Assembly: GCA_020137815.1 (NCBI GenBank)
Contig: CM035350.1
Location: 6,409,697-6,473,696, forward strand
Reading direction: 5' to 3'
DNA: 64,000 bases
Source of the DNA: Hormiphora californensis
Lineage: Eukaryota > Ctenophora > Tentaculata > Cydippida > Pleurobrachiidae
The position numbers and the translations under genes are program-made. The notes beneath the pieces are model-generated. The model was given only the letters and a program-made list of their open reading frames with translations, made no database searches and had not been told where the DNA came from. Positions 49,158-64,000 of the stretch are shown in pieces. Position 1 is the first letter of the stretch; every line of letters starts with the position of its first letter.

Positions 49158-49810
49158 AATAGAGAGGGAGAGAGAGAGAGAGAGAGAGAGAGATCTGTGT
49201 GCAGTGCGTTACCATGTGTGCAAGAGACTGTCTAACAACTCTAAGCGGTGCGGAATTGCGTAAGAGATCGTTTAACAGCTCGAACCGATCACAGGGGGTA
49301 TAAATAGCAGCTGAGCTATCCTCTAGAGCTCTGAGAGACACCTGGCATGCATTTACCCATATGATTCATGGGGTTCCATATAACATCATAAATCATCATG
49401 GATATGAACACATCAATTATATTTCCCTAAATGGGACTATGGGAGAGAATTGTCGTTGAAGTTAAGAGTTATAGACTGGGCACTGGACAAATGAATCAAC
49501 CATGAGCCTTAGAGTAATTAACCTCTCTCTAGTCTCTCTCTCTCTATTTATCTCTCTAGTCTCTCTCTCACTCTCTCTAGTCTCACTCTCTCTATCATAT
49601 TTCTCCATTTATCTCTCTAGTCTCTCACTCACTCTCTCTCTCTATTATATTTCTCTATTTATCTCTCTAGTCTCTCACTCACTCTCCCCCTCACCCCTCC
49701 CAGCTAGTTGGTTGTACCACTAAACAATACTAACACAGAAAGAGACCACCACACACAACAAATTATACAATAGGTGCCTGGATCTGAATAAACAGATCAA
49801 AAGGGAAGGC

Positions 49811-49887
<77 letters not shown>

Positions 49888-52091
49888 ACTAGACGGGGAT
49901 AATAATAGAGGAGCCACGGTCTGCAGGTGTTCAGACAATATGGCGGGTCCTCTCACACGGCTCAGCTATTATAATATGCCACCACCGACTGCAGCAGACA
50001 ATTAGTCTCACGAGGGATCAAGCTATATACATTGCATAATAACAAGGCCCGCTGTGCGAGGAATATTATAGTAAATAGTGTGTAGATAACTTTTAGGTAA
50101 CTTGACATAGAGATGGTACCAGAGACACACTCCCATGTGCTAATGATCCCTCTCGAAACCACCTCTACGACTACACAGTACACATTCTATTAGACATTCT
50201 CAGCAGAAGAAAGTAGAGGTCGACATCATCTTCTCATGAGAAGCACATTGTGTGGTTTCACAGCTGTTGAAGCTCTGTCATATAAAAAGTTGTCAAGCAT
50301 GGCTATAATAGATCGAGTTGCTTGGTGACACTAAGCAGAGAGGATAGCAATGGTTGATGGTAGCAAGGGAGTTCCGTGAGGGTATATCATTTCACTTTTA
50401 CTAATGACAGTGACACGATACCGCCTCTGTGATGACCGCTCATGCTTCACCCCAGTCTATATCTCTTTTTGCTTGTCCTCCCCTTCTTCGATCCTATTAT
50501 CCAAGATGAGTGTCACATGCTGAATGACTATATCAATACCCAAGCAGCGTTATTGAAAACGCACAATACATAAACATTACGTTTCAGTAAATTCCTGGTT
50601 TTTAAATCAGTGTTTTAGACGCAATTGGACGCTTTCAGAAAACTACTTTTTAGTGTGTCTGGGGTCAATCCTTTAGATTACGTCCAGACGTAGTTCAGAC
50701 ACTTTTTGGTCATGGACAAAAAGTGACGTAGTTGGTTACGTTCCTAGTACGTCTTTAGTGCGTCTCAAGCGATTGCGTTTGACCTACGTCCCAACGTAGT
50801 TTTCCGCACATGCTTTTTTGCCGACTTTTCGCCATTTGAGAATCATGAACTGGGCAAGGCTTTCCCTCGAAACCAAACTCAGCCCATTGAGCCGTGAAAT
50901 GGCAAAGAAAATCCAGAAACATCGTGTTGAGTAATAAGGTGTTACTGAATAGAACAATTGGAACACCCTCTCTGTTGGCACCCACATGATCTGAGCGCAC
51001 TGTCAAAGACATCGATTGCCTTGCTCTAAAATAAGGGTTAAAACATCACTGAAAACATCTAAGCATAAAATCTAATACATCAACTTAGTGGCATGTATGA
51101 TCATGTGCCGAGTTTCTTTCTCTCATTTCTCTATTCACATTCTTCTCTCAAAGCAGTACGCACTAAAGCAGCATAATTTACCAGATGATTCGATCCTGCA
51201 CAAAGAGATAGCAGAGAAAAGTGTATATAATAGAGAGGAAAGGGGAGTTAATATGCAGGGAAGTGAGATTAGATTGACGCCAATCAGATGCAGCTGATCT
51301 CTCCCGAAGATTCGAGCAAGACAAATTAGGAAATGAGATGATACCATATTAGTGGCATCTAGGTGAGAATTAAAAAGCACTAGTGCTCAGATCTCTCACT
51401 GGATCAGCCCATGAAGATCCGGTAGATGGCAAGTAGTGCAAAGAATGATAGATTTTGACAAATAGAAACAGATATATGAGAGATTAAGTGACAAATAGAA
51501 ACAGATATATTTATAGTGCCACCAGCTACGGAGAAACTAAGATATGGGGGTGTGGCTGTTGGTTGAACCGAACACGAGCATTGCACGAAACAAAAGACCA
51601 CTTCGACCTTCATTTCCAAATTATACAAGGGTATGAGAGGAATATATTACACAGAATGAGACATATGAATATCATATTTCATCCACCCAAAATCCCAAAA
51701 TAATTTTATATAAACTTTGTGATCTGCCTAATCCGATAGCCCTGCACTCACGGATTCGATGGCTATTGTAAGTTCCTCTTTGTCAATTTCGTAGCCGTGC
51801 TGTCGGAATGTTTCTTGGAATTCATCGACCGTTATCAGCCCGTTCTCATCTCGGTCAAACAACTAAAAAACAACAGAATTAATGTTGTTCCCAAAATTGA
51901 AATTTTTTGTGTTCTAACCCTCCTTTACACGAAAAGAGGGTCGAGCAAAGCAACAATTAGCGTCTTGTGTATATGTCCTTGTCGGAAAAACACAAACCTA
52001 GCAAAATATCACAGATTGATATTAGCCCTAAACTACTTACCCCCATGGCGATATGGGTGTCTGTTTCAACTTCCTCAAACGTTCTCGCCAT
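45355..52091 (-). CDS. Calmodulin-like EF-hand protein with alternative N-terminal modules
   Basis: Shared exons on minus: 45986-45863, 45692-45595, 45423-45355. They encode VDQDGDGAINFSEM (EF2, complete ligands), DKDGNKRISRSEL (EF3, Lys replaces the usual Gly at loop position 6) and VDFDRDGYISFVEF (EF4, complete). Two upstream choices both end in phase 0 and can join this set: exons 52091-52041 plus 51862-51752, giving a 150-residue protein of calmodulin size with EF1 DRDENGLITVDEF; or exon 46956-46696, giving about 183 residues with a basic, S/T-rich head and EF1 DRNKDGRLTFSDL (Asp at position 12, weaker). Role as calcium sensor or light chain is family knowledge; the partner is unknown. 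It could instead be two genes, with the 52 kb pair belonging to one whose remaining exons were not seen. Confidence 0.8.
45727..45783 (+). repeat. CTGTCAG element, internally deleted copy
   Basis: 57 bp, equal to copy 2 minus 27 bp of its middle, in the intron between shared exons 45595-45692 and 45863-45986 of the EF-hand gene. Confidence 0.75.
46992..48063. other. Intron or promoter DNA without recognised exon
   Basis: Contains GACA/TGTC microsatellite at about 46962-47020, a CA run at 47330-47372 and TCTC-rich sequence at 47880-47965. If exon 46956-46696 is a first exon, its promoter is here. Confidence 0.35.
48064..48911. mobile_element. 848-bp pogo/Tigger-like non-autonomous element
   Basis: Inverted ends CAGTCGGACCCCGATTTAAC and its complement, flanked by TA on both sides (48062-48063, 48912-48913). 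CAGT ends with a TA duplication fit the pogo branch of Tc1/mariner. Inside, a segment with TTCGTTTCGAACCGTCTAATT occurs three times (about 48249, inverted, 48339 and 48591). No transposase seen. It sits in the long EF-hand intron. Confidence 0.75.
49066..49195. repeat. (GA)n microsatellite
   Basis: GA tract with two GAAATAGAGAGGGA interruptions that are themselves a direct repeat. Further GA/CT tracts lie at 49520-49690 (CTCTCTAGTCTCT units) and 49813-49883. Confidence 0.95.
49884..51751. other. Intronic DNA without recognised exon
   Basis: No conserved domain was found in any frame. Around 50,610-50,790 there are inverted words ACGTCCAGACGTAG and related ACGTA motifs that hint at a decayed transposon. 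Confidence 0.35.
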
Positions 52092-57319
<5,228 letters not shown>

Positions 57320-58847
57320 CTACATAATTTTAATCATCTCGAATTTGTCCCTGTAGTCTCTAACAACCTCTCGGTCCTTTGAACCTGCTCCGAGGGGCCG
57401 GTGGGAGAGGGTGTGCCAGAGAGAGGGGTAGTAATAGAAGTAGCTGATGGTAGCGATCATTGCTCCTATTAGGCTGCCAAATACAACATCCTGAGAGGGG
57501 GATAGGTGTAAACAGAGGGAGGGGGCACTTTAGAGGTGTCAATAGTATCGTTGTCACGCTATTGTTGGGTCTGAAGCGCTGTATATATCTCAACTCTACC
57601 AGCTAATACTCGCTTATTATCAAACTTGCCTCCCCATCTCTGTCTCTGTCTCTGTCTCTCTGTCTCTGTCTCTGTCTCTGTCTCACCTGGTAGTGGTGCC
57701 AGTAATCGCAGTATCGGGAGAGGGCGATGAAGAGGGCCATGAGAGAGGGGCACAGAGCCACCACAAAGTTGAACAGAGACTTGGGTGGGGGAGCAGAGAA
57801 ACACTGTAACTTTCCTGCCAGGTAGTATGATAGGAAGAGTAGACCAGCAAAGGACCCTGGAGAGGGGGAGTAGTTACTGGGGTGAATCGTTAAATCATCT
57901 GATATGATTTATCCCACTGTACTGAATTGTAGAGAAAGAGTCATTATCATCTCTCGTAAGACATACATATAATGAATCTCTGTTAATGTGGTACTCATAT
58001 AAGACCGTCCTCTTCCCACCGGGCGGGGTGCGCGATGTACAGTCAGTGCCTGACAATGTGGTACACACTTACAGCTGGAGTGACCGCTGGGGAAACTTTT
58101 CCTTCCTTCAATAATAACATCATAATCCCCAGAACAAATAGGATTGAGCCCTTCAAAACTCTCCTTCCCATCTGGGAAACACCTCATGTAGAAATCAGGT
58201 CGGGGCCTGCCCACCATTAACTTGATACCGTTAGTTATGATACCGTTCAGGAGTAGAGACATGGAAAGACCTGAATATAAGGAGGTGTTGCCATTGATTC
58301 AGCAGTTGCAGAATTAAGTTGTGATATTTGTAGAACAAAAGAGATATGATTGGAGAGGAGAACAATGAGTGACGTACCGAGCGTTGCAGTTATTGTCTCT
58401 CCCGCTTGTCGTGAGATAATACCAAAAAAGGAAAATATCACAGTCGGAACGAAAATCACTATCCACTGGGGGAGATGAGGGTTAGATTTAATAAAAATAA
58501 AGAACTACCAGAGGGAGGAACTAGAATGAGAAAACTTACAAATAGTTGGGGGGTGGTGATGGTTACAGCGGCAGAATCTGTATAGGGATTGTTGTACAGC
58601 CACCATTCCTCTTTCTGAATCACCCTCAAAAATGGCTCCTGAAGATCTGTCCACCTGAACAAAGTGGGGCCATTACAGCTCTATAATAGACTTACAGGGG
58701 GTAACAAATACAACTGAGATTATAGGATGTGTCCGGAGATGTGAGAAAACGTATCTCTTATGAAGGCATGATGATAACTTACACATAAAGAGCGAAGAGT
58801 GCCACCCGAAGGATGACCTCACCGGCCAAATGAGCTCCACTCATCAT
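57320..58847 (-). CDS. PLPP4/5-like: Phospholipid phosphatase, PLPP4/5 type
   Basis: Integral-membrane lipid phosphatase that dephosphorylates phosphatidate and related lipid phosphates. Exons on minus: 58847-58783, 58654-58540, 58465-58378, 58270-58073, 57856-57687, 57490-57320; all phases agree, 268 residues, the family's normal size. The three catalytic motifs are complete: KLMVGRPRP (C1), PSGH (C2, in GRKSFPSGHSS) and SRYCDYWHHYQD (C3, with the catalytic His and the Asp). EEWWLYNNPY and GRPRPDFYMRCFPDG are typical of PLPP4/5 rather than PLPP1-3. Hydrophobic segments: EVILRVALFALYV, IVIFVPTVIFSFFGI, MSLLLNGIITNGIKL, SFAGLLFLSYYLAG, NFVVALCPSLMALFIAL and the segment after C3. Start chosen as the first ATG of an ATGATG pair opening the conserved N-terminus; a five-codon upstream frame ends just before it. 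Confidence 0.95.
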
Positions 58848-58865
58848 GTCACCTGCCGCTGGCCA
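58848..58865 (-). promoter_or_regulatory. Minimal upstream ORF before the PLPP start
   Basis: ATG GCC AGC GGC AGG TGA ends one base before the PLPP start codon. An upstream frame this close could reduce initiation or allow re-initiation. An acceptor-like TAG lies just upstream, so this may be in an exon joined to an unseen 5' UTR exon. Confidence 0.5.
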
Positions 58866-59308
58866 TCTCTCGCCTTGTCCTACAGCTACTGGGAAGAGAG
58901 ATCTGATTTAGAAAAGCGTGCGCGCATTTTGAGAGCTGACAACGAGACACTTTTATCACAAGAAACGACACGCGCGTTCTGAGGCCCACACATAATTCGC
59001 TGACTATGTAGGTCGAATTGAGTTCTTCTTCATTATCATATATCACTCTCTCGTACAATTTGGAGGTTTCTCGTACGTAAATAGATTAAACAATGTACAC
59101 AATGTTTTTTGGAGAAATCTCAAAAGCATATGATGGAACAGAACAAGAGCTCAGCGTGAATTTGATAGAAAACAGGCTGGTGAGAAAGAGAGGGTTGTTG
59201 TACAGTACACACGTATCTCTTTTCAAGGTGTGGTAATATAGGGGATAAAACTTAATTTATATTTTACTATGCTTAGTTTTCTGGTAAAGAAGAGAGATCT
59301 CTTTGCTA
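58866..59308. other. Upstream flank of PLPP
   Basis: No further exon recognised. Contains GCGCGC words near 58918 and otherwise AT-rich sequence. Confidence 0.35.
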
Positions 59309-59310
59309 TA

Positions 59311-61647
59311 GGCCAGTCATATGACGTTGTGAAATGGAACTAATTGATCTAAAAGCGATTCCACTTCCAGGGCACTCCAATGGGTCTCTACAACCACCAA
59401 AAAAATTTACCGCGGGTACCGCGATGGAGAAATCGGTCATTTCCGGGTTTATTTTGCACCTGCATAAAGATAGCCTAGGACGAATGCGATATACGGTAAA
59501 AACCGTCTTTGGAAACAAGTAGAAAAGAAATCAAGGGCACTAAAGTGTGTAGCGTCCTCGCATTAGTGGGGGTAGGTGCTGGAATTAAGTCTCTATCTTA
59601 TCAGGTTAATTAGATAATTGGATAATTAGATGCGCACATAGCCGTTTTATGGTTATACGGTAAAAACCATCTTTGGAAAGGAGTAGAGAAAAAACCGAGG
59701 GTACTAGAGTGATCAGCGTCCTCGAATTAGTGGGGGTAGGTACCCAAATTAAGTTCCTATCTCATCGTGTTAATTAGATAATTGGATAATTAGGTATGCG
59801 CATAACCGTTTTTAGGTTACATGGCTATAGCCACTTAGGAATGGTTTAGAGACTTTTCATTGGTGCCATTTTGTAGGCAATAGCCAAGTTATGGGGGGTC
59901 GAAGTCGGACTTTTAAGCTCTATATTCAACCATTTAGCCGTTATATGGCTTTAAAGGTGCTCAAAATCGGTCTTTTTACCGCTTTTTTGCTCATTTTGAG
60001 CACCTTATATGCCAAATAACGGCTAAACGGTTGAATATAGAGCTTAAAAGTCCGACGTCGACCCCCAATAACTTGGCTATTGCCTACAAAATGGCACCAA
60101 TGAAAAGTCTATAAACCATTCCTAAGTGGCTATAGCCATGTAACCTAAAAACGGTCATGCGCATACCTAATTATCCAATTATCTAATTAACGCGATGAGA
60201 TAGGAACTTAATTTTGGTACCTACCCCCACTAATTCGAGGACGCTGATCACTCTAGTACCCTCGGTTTTTCCTCTACTCCTTTCCAAATATGGTTTTTAC
60301 CGTATAACCATAAAACGGCTATGTGCGCATCTAATTATCCAATTATCTAATTAAGGCCAGAGGGGGGGGTCCGGGGGTATAAAAAGTCACTTTCGGTATC
60401 TGGTCCGGCTCGAAGAGCCGGACCAGATGACATACTCGGAATCGATTTTGCGCGCGCTATTAGGGAGAAAATTGAGGTTAACTTTTGGTCCAAAATCAAT
60501 GTTAACCTCTCTAATTCTTAGAGATCAGGTATTGAAACAATAAAAACTGTTCTAAAAGTAAGGTATCACTAAGTAGAGCATTTGTGAGCAATTTTATGGC
60601 GATATTCCTGGTAGTTCTTTAAATTTTGAGGTTAACATATTTCACCAAAAAGTAGCCTTTTGGTGAATAACTTGGAACATTTTTACGAATCGCCACTACA
60701 TTCAGCTCATAAACGGCTAAGAGTTGGGCCTTGAAATTTGGCAGGCATGATCTTTAGATAATAAACTGTGCTTTGAGTGTAACGATTTTTTATTGGAGCC
60801 TCCGTTCCCAAGATATTGAGGTTAACGTCTAAAAAATATCAGATGTGAAATATGTTAACCTCAATATCTTGGGAACGGAAGCCTCAATCAAAAATCGTTA
60901 CACTCAAAGCACAGTTTATTATCTAAGGATCATGCCTGCCAAATTTCAAGGCCCAACTCTTAGCCGTTTATGAGCTGAATGTAGTGGCGATTTAAAAAGT
61001 AAGGTGTGAAAAAAGACCAAAAAGGTTGTTTTTTGGGTGATAAGTTAACCTCAAATATCCGAACAACTATATGGCTTAGACCTCTGAAACTTTAAACATT
61101 TGGTCTCCTTGATCAGATCTATCGATTGGTACCATTTTCATCTGTGAAGGCGACATTTAATACAAGATTTTTGAGGTTAACTTACATTTTCGGTCAAAAG
61201 TTAACCTCAAAAAACAGGGGGTTCTGATACACTTGGTGCGCAGTTATCCCACCAAAAACTTTCCTTTCTCCGAGTTACATCACATGTGTAAACCTCAGAA
61301 AAGTATACTTTTTGACCCTCGGACCCCCCCCTCTGGCCTTAACCTGATAAAATAGAGACTTAATTCCAGCACCTACCCCCACTAATGCGAGGACGCTACA
61401 CACTTTAGTGCCCTTGATTTCTTTTCTACTTGTTTCCAAAGACGGTTTTTACCGTATATCGCATTCGTCCTAGCCTATATTTATGCAGGTGCAAAATAAA
61501 CCCGGAAATGACCGATTTCTCCATCGCGGTACCCGCGGTAAATTTTTTTGGTGGTTGTAGAGACCCATTGGAGGGCCCTGGAAGTGGAATCGCTTTTAGA
61601 TCAATTACTTCCTTTTTCAGCGATATATTGACGTCATATGACTGGCC
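59311..61647. mobile_element. Outer foldback element, interrupted by a second one
   Basis: Ends GGCCAGTCATATGACG and its complement, flanked by TA on each side. Arms match over most of their length: 59338-59610 pairs with 61340-61615, and 59610-59990 pairs with 60000-60354. Without the 984-bp insert at 60355-61338 it would be a near-continuous palindrome of about 1.35 kb. The mirrored open frames in its arms are the two copies of one sequence, with no recognised domain. Confidence 0.85.
60355..61338. mobile_element. Inner foldback element with TTAA target duplication
   Basis: Ends GGCCAGAGGGGGGGGTCCG and its complement, flanked by TTAA (60351-60354 and 61339-61342). TTAA duplication fits piggyBac-type insertion, though the site sequence TAATTAA leaves one base of doubt. 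The arms meet near 60,835. A perfect 14-bp hairpin with a GAA triloop lies at 60398-60428. Confidence 0.8.
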
Positions 61648-61780
61648 TACTATGTTACATGTAAAATTGTAAGCGTGATCGTGCGTGTGTATGTGTGTAT
61701 ATAAAAGAATTTCCCCCGCTACAAACGCTTTCTTCACACGGATAATCACCCTTCTTCTCACCTCTCACACTTTTAACACC

Positions 61781-61782
<2 letters not shown>

Positions 61783-61853
<71 letters not shown>

Positions 61854-61890
61854 TCCCTCTCTCTCTCTCTCTCTCCCTCTCTTCTTCTCT
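61783..61890. repeat. (CT)n microsatellite next to the UBTD stop
   Basis: CT tract ending 42 bp past the UBTD-like stop codon on the minus strand, so it may lie in the 3' UTR as (GA)n. Confidence 0.9.
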
Positions 61891-61931
61891 CTCGAATACA
61901 ACATTTTAAATTCTACACCTCACAATATAGT

Positions 61932-62320
61932 TCACTCTGAATCCATGTTAACGATCACTTGTACAAGAAAATTCTTGGGTATTTTAGCATCCTTGATGGC
62001 TGTCTTGTCATTTAGGATTTTCCCACAGCAAATCAGCCTAATTCGTTTTTTGTTAAGACTGAAATTTTGCCGAATTCGTTCCTTTACATCCGCAATACGT
62101 TCCAAGGAGTTCACGGCCAGCTTTTCATCTATAACTTTATCACCCATGGAGACCCTGACTTTCAGGGTCATATCAGGAGCCATGACAAGGGAGGGTGCCT
62201 GGGGACTGTCAGGCACTGTCTCGGGCGTCTTTATAGTCACAATGTTGGTGGGTCGAGATAGCACGTAGGGAGGGAGGACGTAACGACAACCGAGCTCGTC
62301 GTAACAATCCAGTAAGAAAC
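61932..62320 (-). CDS. UBTD: Last exon of ubiquitin domain-containing protein (UBTD1/2 type)
   Basis: The exon begins after acceptor CCTGCGCAG and encodes about 129 residues. FLLDCYDELGCRYVLPPYVL matches the conserved CYDELGNRYxLP-x-Y-x-L strip of UBTD1/UBTD2. A ubiquitin-like domain follows: LKVRVSMGDKVIDEKL, RIADVKERIRQNFSL, RIRLICCGKILNDKTAI, IPKNFLVQVIV. The C-terminus is short (NMDSE) compared with vertebrates. The N-terminal half (binding region for E2 enzymes in relatives) must be encoded upstream, beyond 62.4 kb; it was not found before the window ends. There is no C-terminal GlyGly, so it is not a conjugated modifier. Confidence 0.88.
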
Positions 62321-62402
62321 CTGCGCAGGGTAGGGAGGGGGTTGGAGAAACACGAAGAGAGATAATATGGTAATATGGTAGTTCTGGGCTGAACACTTTC
62401 GA

Positions 62403-63635
62403 CCGCTTTAAAGCGCTTTAAAGCGGTTGAGAAAGCGCTATAAAGCGCTTTAAAGCGCTTTAAAGCGATACCGCTTTAAAGCGCACCGCTTTAAAGCGCT
62501 TTTAAAGCGCTAAAAGCGCTTTATAGCGGTTTTTGTAGCGATATAAAGCGCTTCCGAAAGCGCTTTAAAGCGCTTTCAAAAGCGCTTTAAAGCGCCACCG
62601 ATTTAAAGCGCTTTTTTTTGATGGCGAGAAAAAATAAAGCGCTTTAAAGCGCTTTAAAAGCTGCTTTTAAAAGCGCTATAAAGCGCTTTTCAAAACGCTT
62701 TATAGCGCTTTAAAGCGCTTTTAGCGCTTTCAAGCGCTTTTAAGCGCTTTAAAGCGGTAAATATCGCTTTAAAGCGCTATAAAAAGCGCTTTTAAAAGCG
62801 GTGTCGAAAAAGCGCTTTTTAAAGCGCTTTACAGCGCTTTTAAAAGCGCTATAAAGCGCTTTAAAAAGCGCTTTTTAAATCGCTTTAAAAAGCGCTTTAT
62901 AGCGCTTTTAAAAGCGCTGTAGAGTGCTTTAAAAAGCGCTTTATATCGCTTCAGAAAGCGTTTATAAAAACGCTTTAAAGCGCTTTAAAGCGCTTTTAAA
63001 AGCGCTTTATAGCGCTTTTAAAAGCGCTTTCTAGAGCGCTTTAAAGCGCTTTAAAGCGCTTTTAAAAGCGCTTTTTAATGCACTATAAAGCGCTTTAAAG
63101 CGCTTCTTATAGCGCTTTAAATAGCGCTTCATAGCGCTTTTTAAATCGCTTTATAGCGCTTTATATAGCGCTTTAAAGCGCTATAAAAAGCGCTATATCA
63201 AGCGCTATAAAGCGCTTTATAGCGCTATAAAAAGCGCTATAAAGCGCTGTAAAGCGCTATATAAAGCGCTTTGTAGCGCTTTTTATAGCGCTATAAAGCG
63301 CTTTATAAAGTGTTTTAAAAAGCGCTTTAAAGCGCTTCATGTGATGAGCTCGTTATACTATAGAAAGCGCTTTTTAAAGCGCTTGAAAGCGCTATATAAA
63401 GCGCTATATAAAGCGCTTTATAAAGCGCTATATAAAGCGCTATATAAAGCGCTTTTAAAAGCGCTATATAAAGCGCTATAAAAAGCGCTTTAAAGCGCCT
63501 CTTAAAGCGCTTTTTATAGCGCTTTATAAAGCGCTAGAAAGCGCTATAAAAAGCGCTTTAAAGCGATTTATGAAGCGCTATAAAAAGCGCTTTAAAGCGC
63601 TTTATGAAGCGCTATAAATCGCTTTTTAAAGCATT
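62403..63635. repeat. Self-complementary AAAGCGCTTT satellite, 1.2 kb
   Basis: Over a hundred occurrences of AGCGCT joined by TTTAAA, TATA, TTTTAAAA or similar A/T palindromes, with a basic period of 10 bp drifting to 11-13. Both halves of the unit are palindromes, so either strand reads the same and folds on itself. CpG is kept in almost every unit. It probably lies in the UBTD intron. Confidence 0.95.
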
Positions 63636-64000
63636 CTATTCGGTTTTTGAATATTATTATTTATTATTGTAAATCCCACTTTTTCGTGATCACTTCCACT
63701 CCTTACGGGCGAATTTCGGGGAAATGATAGCTGGATTAGGGAACGCTGACATCACCTGCACCATCCGTTCCTAGCCTATCTCTCACTTTCTCCCTACTCA
63801 TGTTGGTGTACGCTCTGGGCTTCCTGACAATATCGAGGTGCAAATTTAAGAGATCAATGTCATGGAGGTGCAGTGCTGTTCCAGAAACTCATCACGTGAA
63901 AAATTCGCCGCTATGTAGCCGATTCGGAGATTTTTATATTCGACTGGAGTAATCACCCTTGGGCGACTTTGGGTAAAGCTATCCGTAGTCGTTGATTGGC
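63636..64000. other. Window end, no recognised gene
   Basis: On minus, an open segment around 63767-63850 (with KPRAYTNMSREKVRDRLGT) is followed by a donor-like GTGATG, but no family is recognised. It may be an upstream UBTD-gene exon or an unrelated remnant. Confidence 0.25.

Noticed and set aside
50755-51012. 85-residue minus-strand frame considered as the missing exon of the 52 kb EF-hand start
   Set aside because: No EF-hand loop, no suitable acceptor or donor, and it overlaps a second open frame equally long.
59306-61761. Mirror-image 60-110 residue frames in the foldback at 59.3 and 61.4 kb
   Set aside because: They are the two arms of one palindromic element, with no recognised domain and no splice sites.

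Overview
The window reads as nuclear DNA of an early-branching animal, most likely a sponge; the organism is an inference from gene content and architecture, not a database match. Genes are animal-type, split into short exons by GT-AG introns (often 100-400 bp) and spaced by repeat-rich DNA: long (GA)n tracts, many foldback (MITE-like) elements, minisatellites and two very large inverted-repeat structures.

Layout. 1-1.9 kb: hairpin-bearing repeats and a phased array of RFX X-box-like motifs. 1.9-11.5 kb (+): a nearly complete K-Cl cotransporter (SLC12A4-7 type). 13.5-26.7 kb (+): a REEP1-4-type ER membrane protein whose last intron holds a 5.8 kb palindromic satellite. 27.4-29.4 kb (-): a pentraxin domain. 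31.4-34.6 kb (-): myosin regulatory light chain with two interchangeable copies of its central exon. 35.9-43.6 kb: 21 near-identical tRNA-like genes in 322-bp units, 13 on minus then 8 on plus after an inversion, one unit carrying a MITE with a clean TTA target duplication. 43.6-45.0 kb: foldback element. 45.4-52.1 kb (-): calmodulin-like EF-hand gene with two alternative first EF-hand modules. 57.3-58.9 kb (-): phospholipid phosphatase of the PLPP4/5 type. 59.3-61.6 kb: one foldback element nested in another. 61.9-62.3 kb (-): last exon of a UBTD1/2-type ubiquitin-like protein, with a 1.2 kb self-complementary AAAGCGCTTT satellite upstream.

The genes are unrelated housekeeping and cell-biology genes and do not form a pathway. 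All exon models were read by eye from splice sites, reading phase and family similarity; phases agree at every internal junction listed except the first KCC exon, which seems to carry a one-base frame problem.

The strongest candidates for something undescribed are the mutually exclusive exon pair in the myosin light chain gene, the inverted tandem array of tRNA-like genes, the alternative EF-hand modules of the calmodulin-like gene, and the self-complementary AAAGCGCTTT array. The stretch about 18.94-22.45 kb looks like poor-quality consensus and should not be interpreted base by base.
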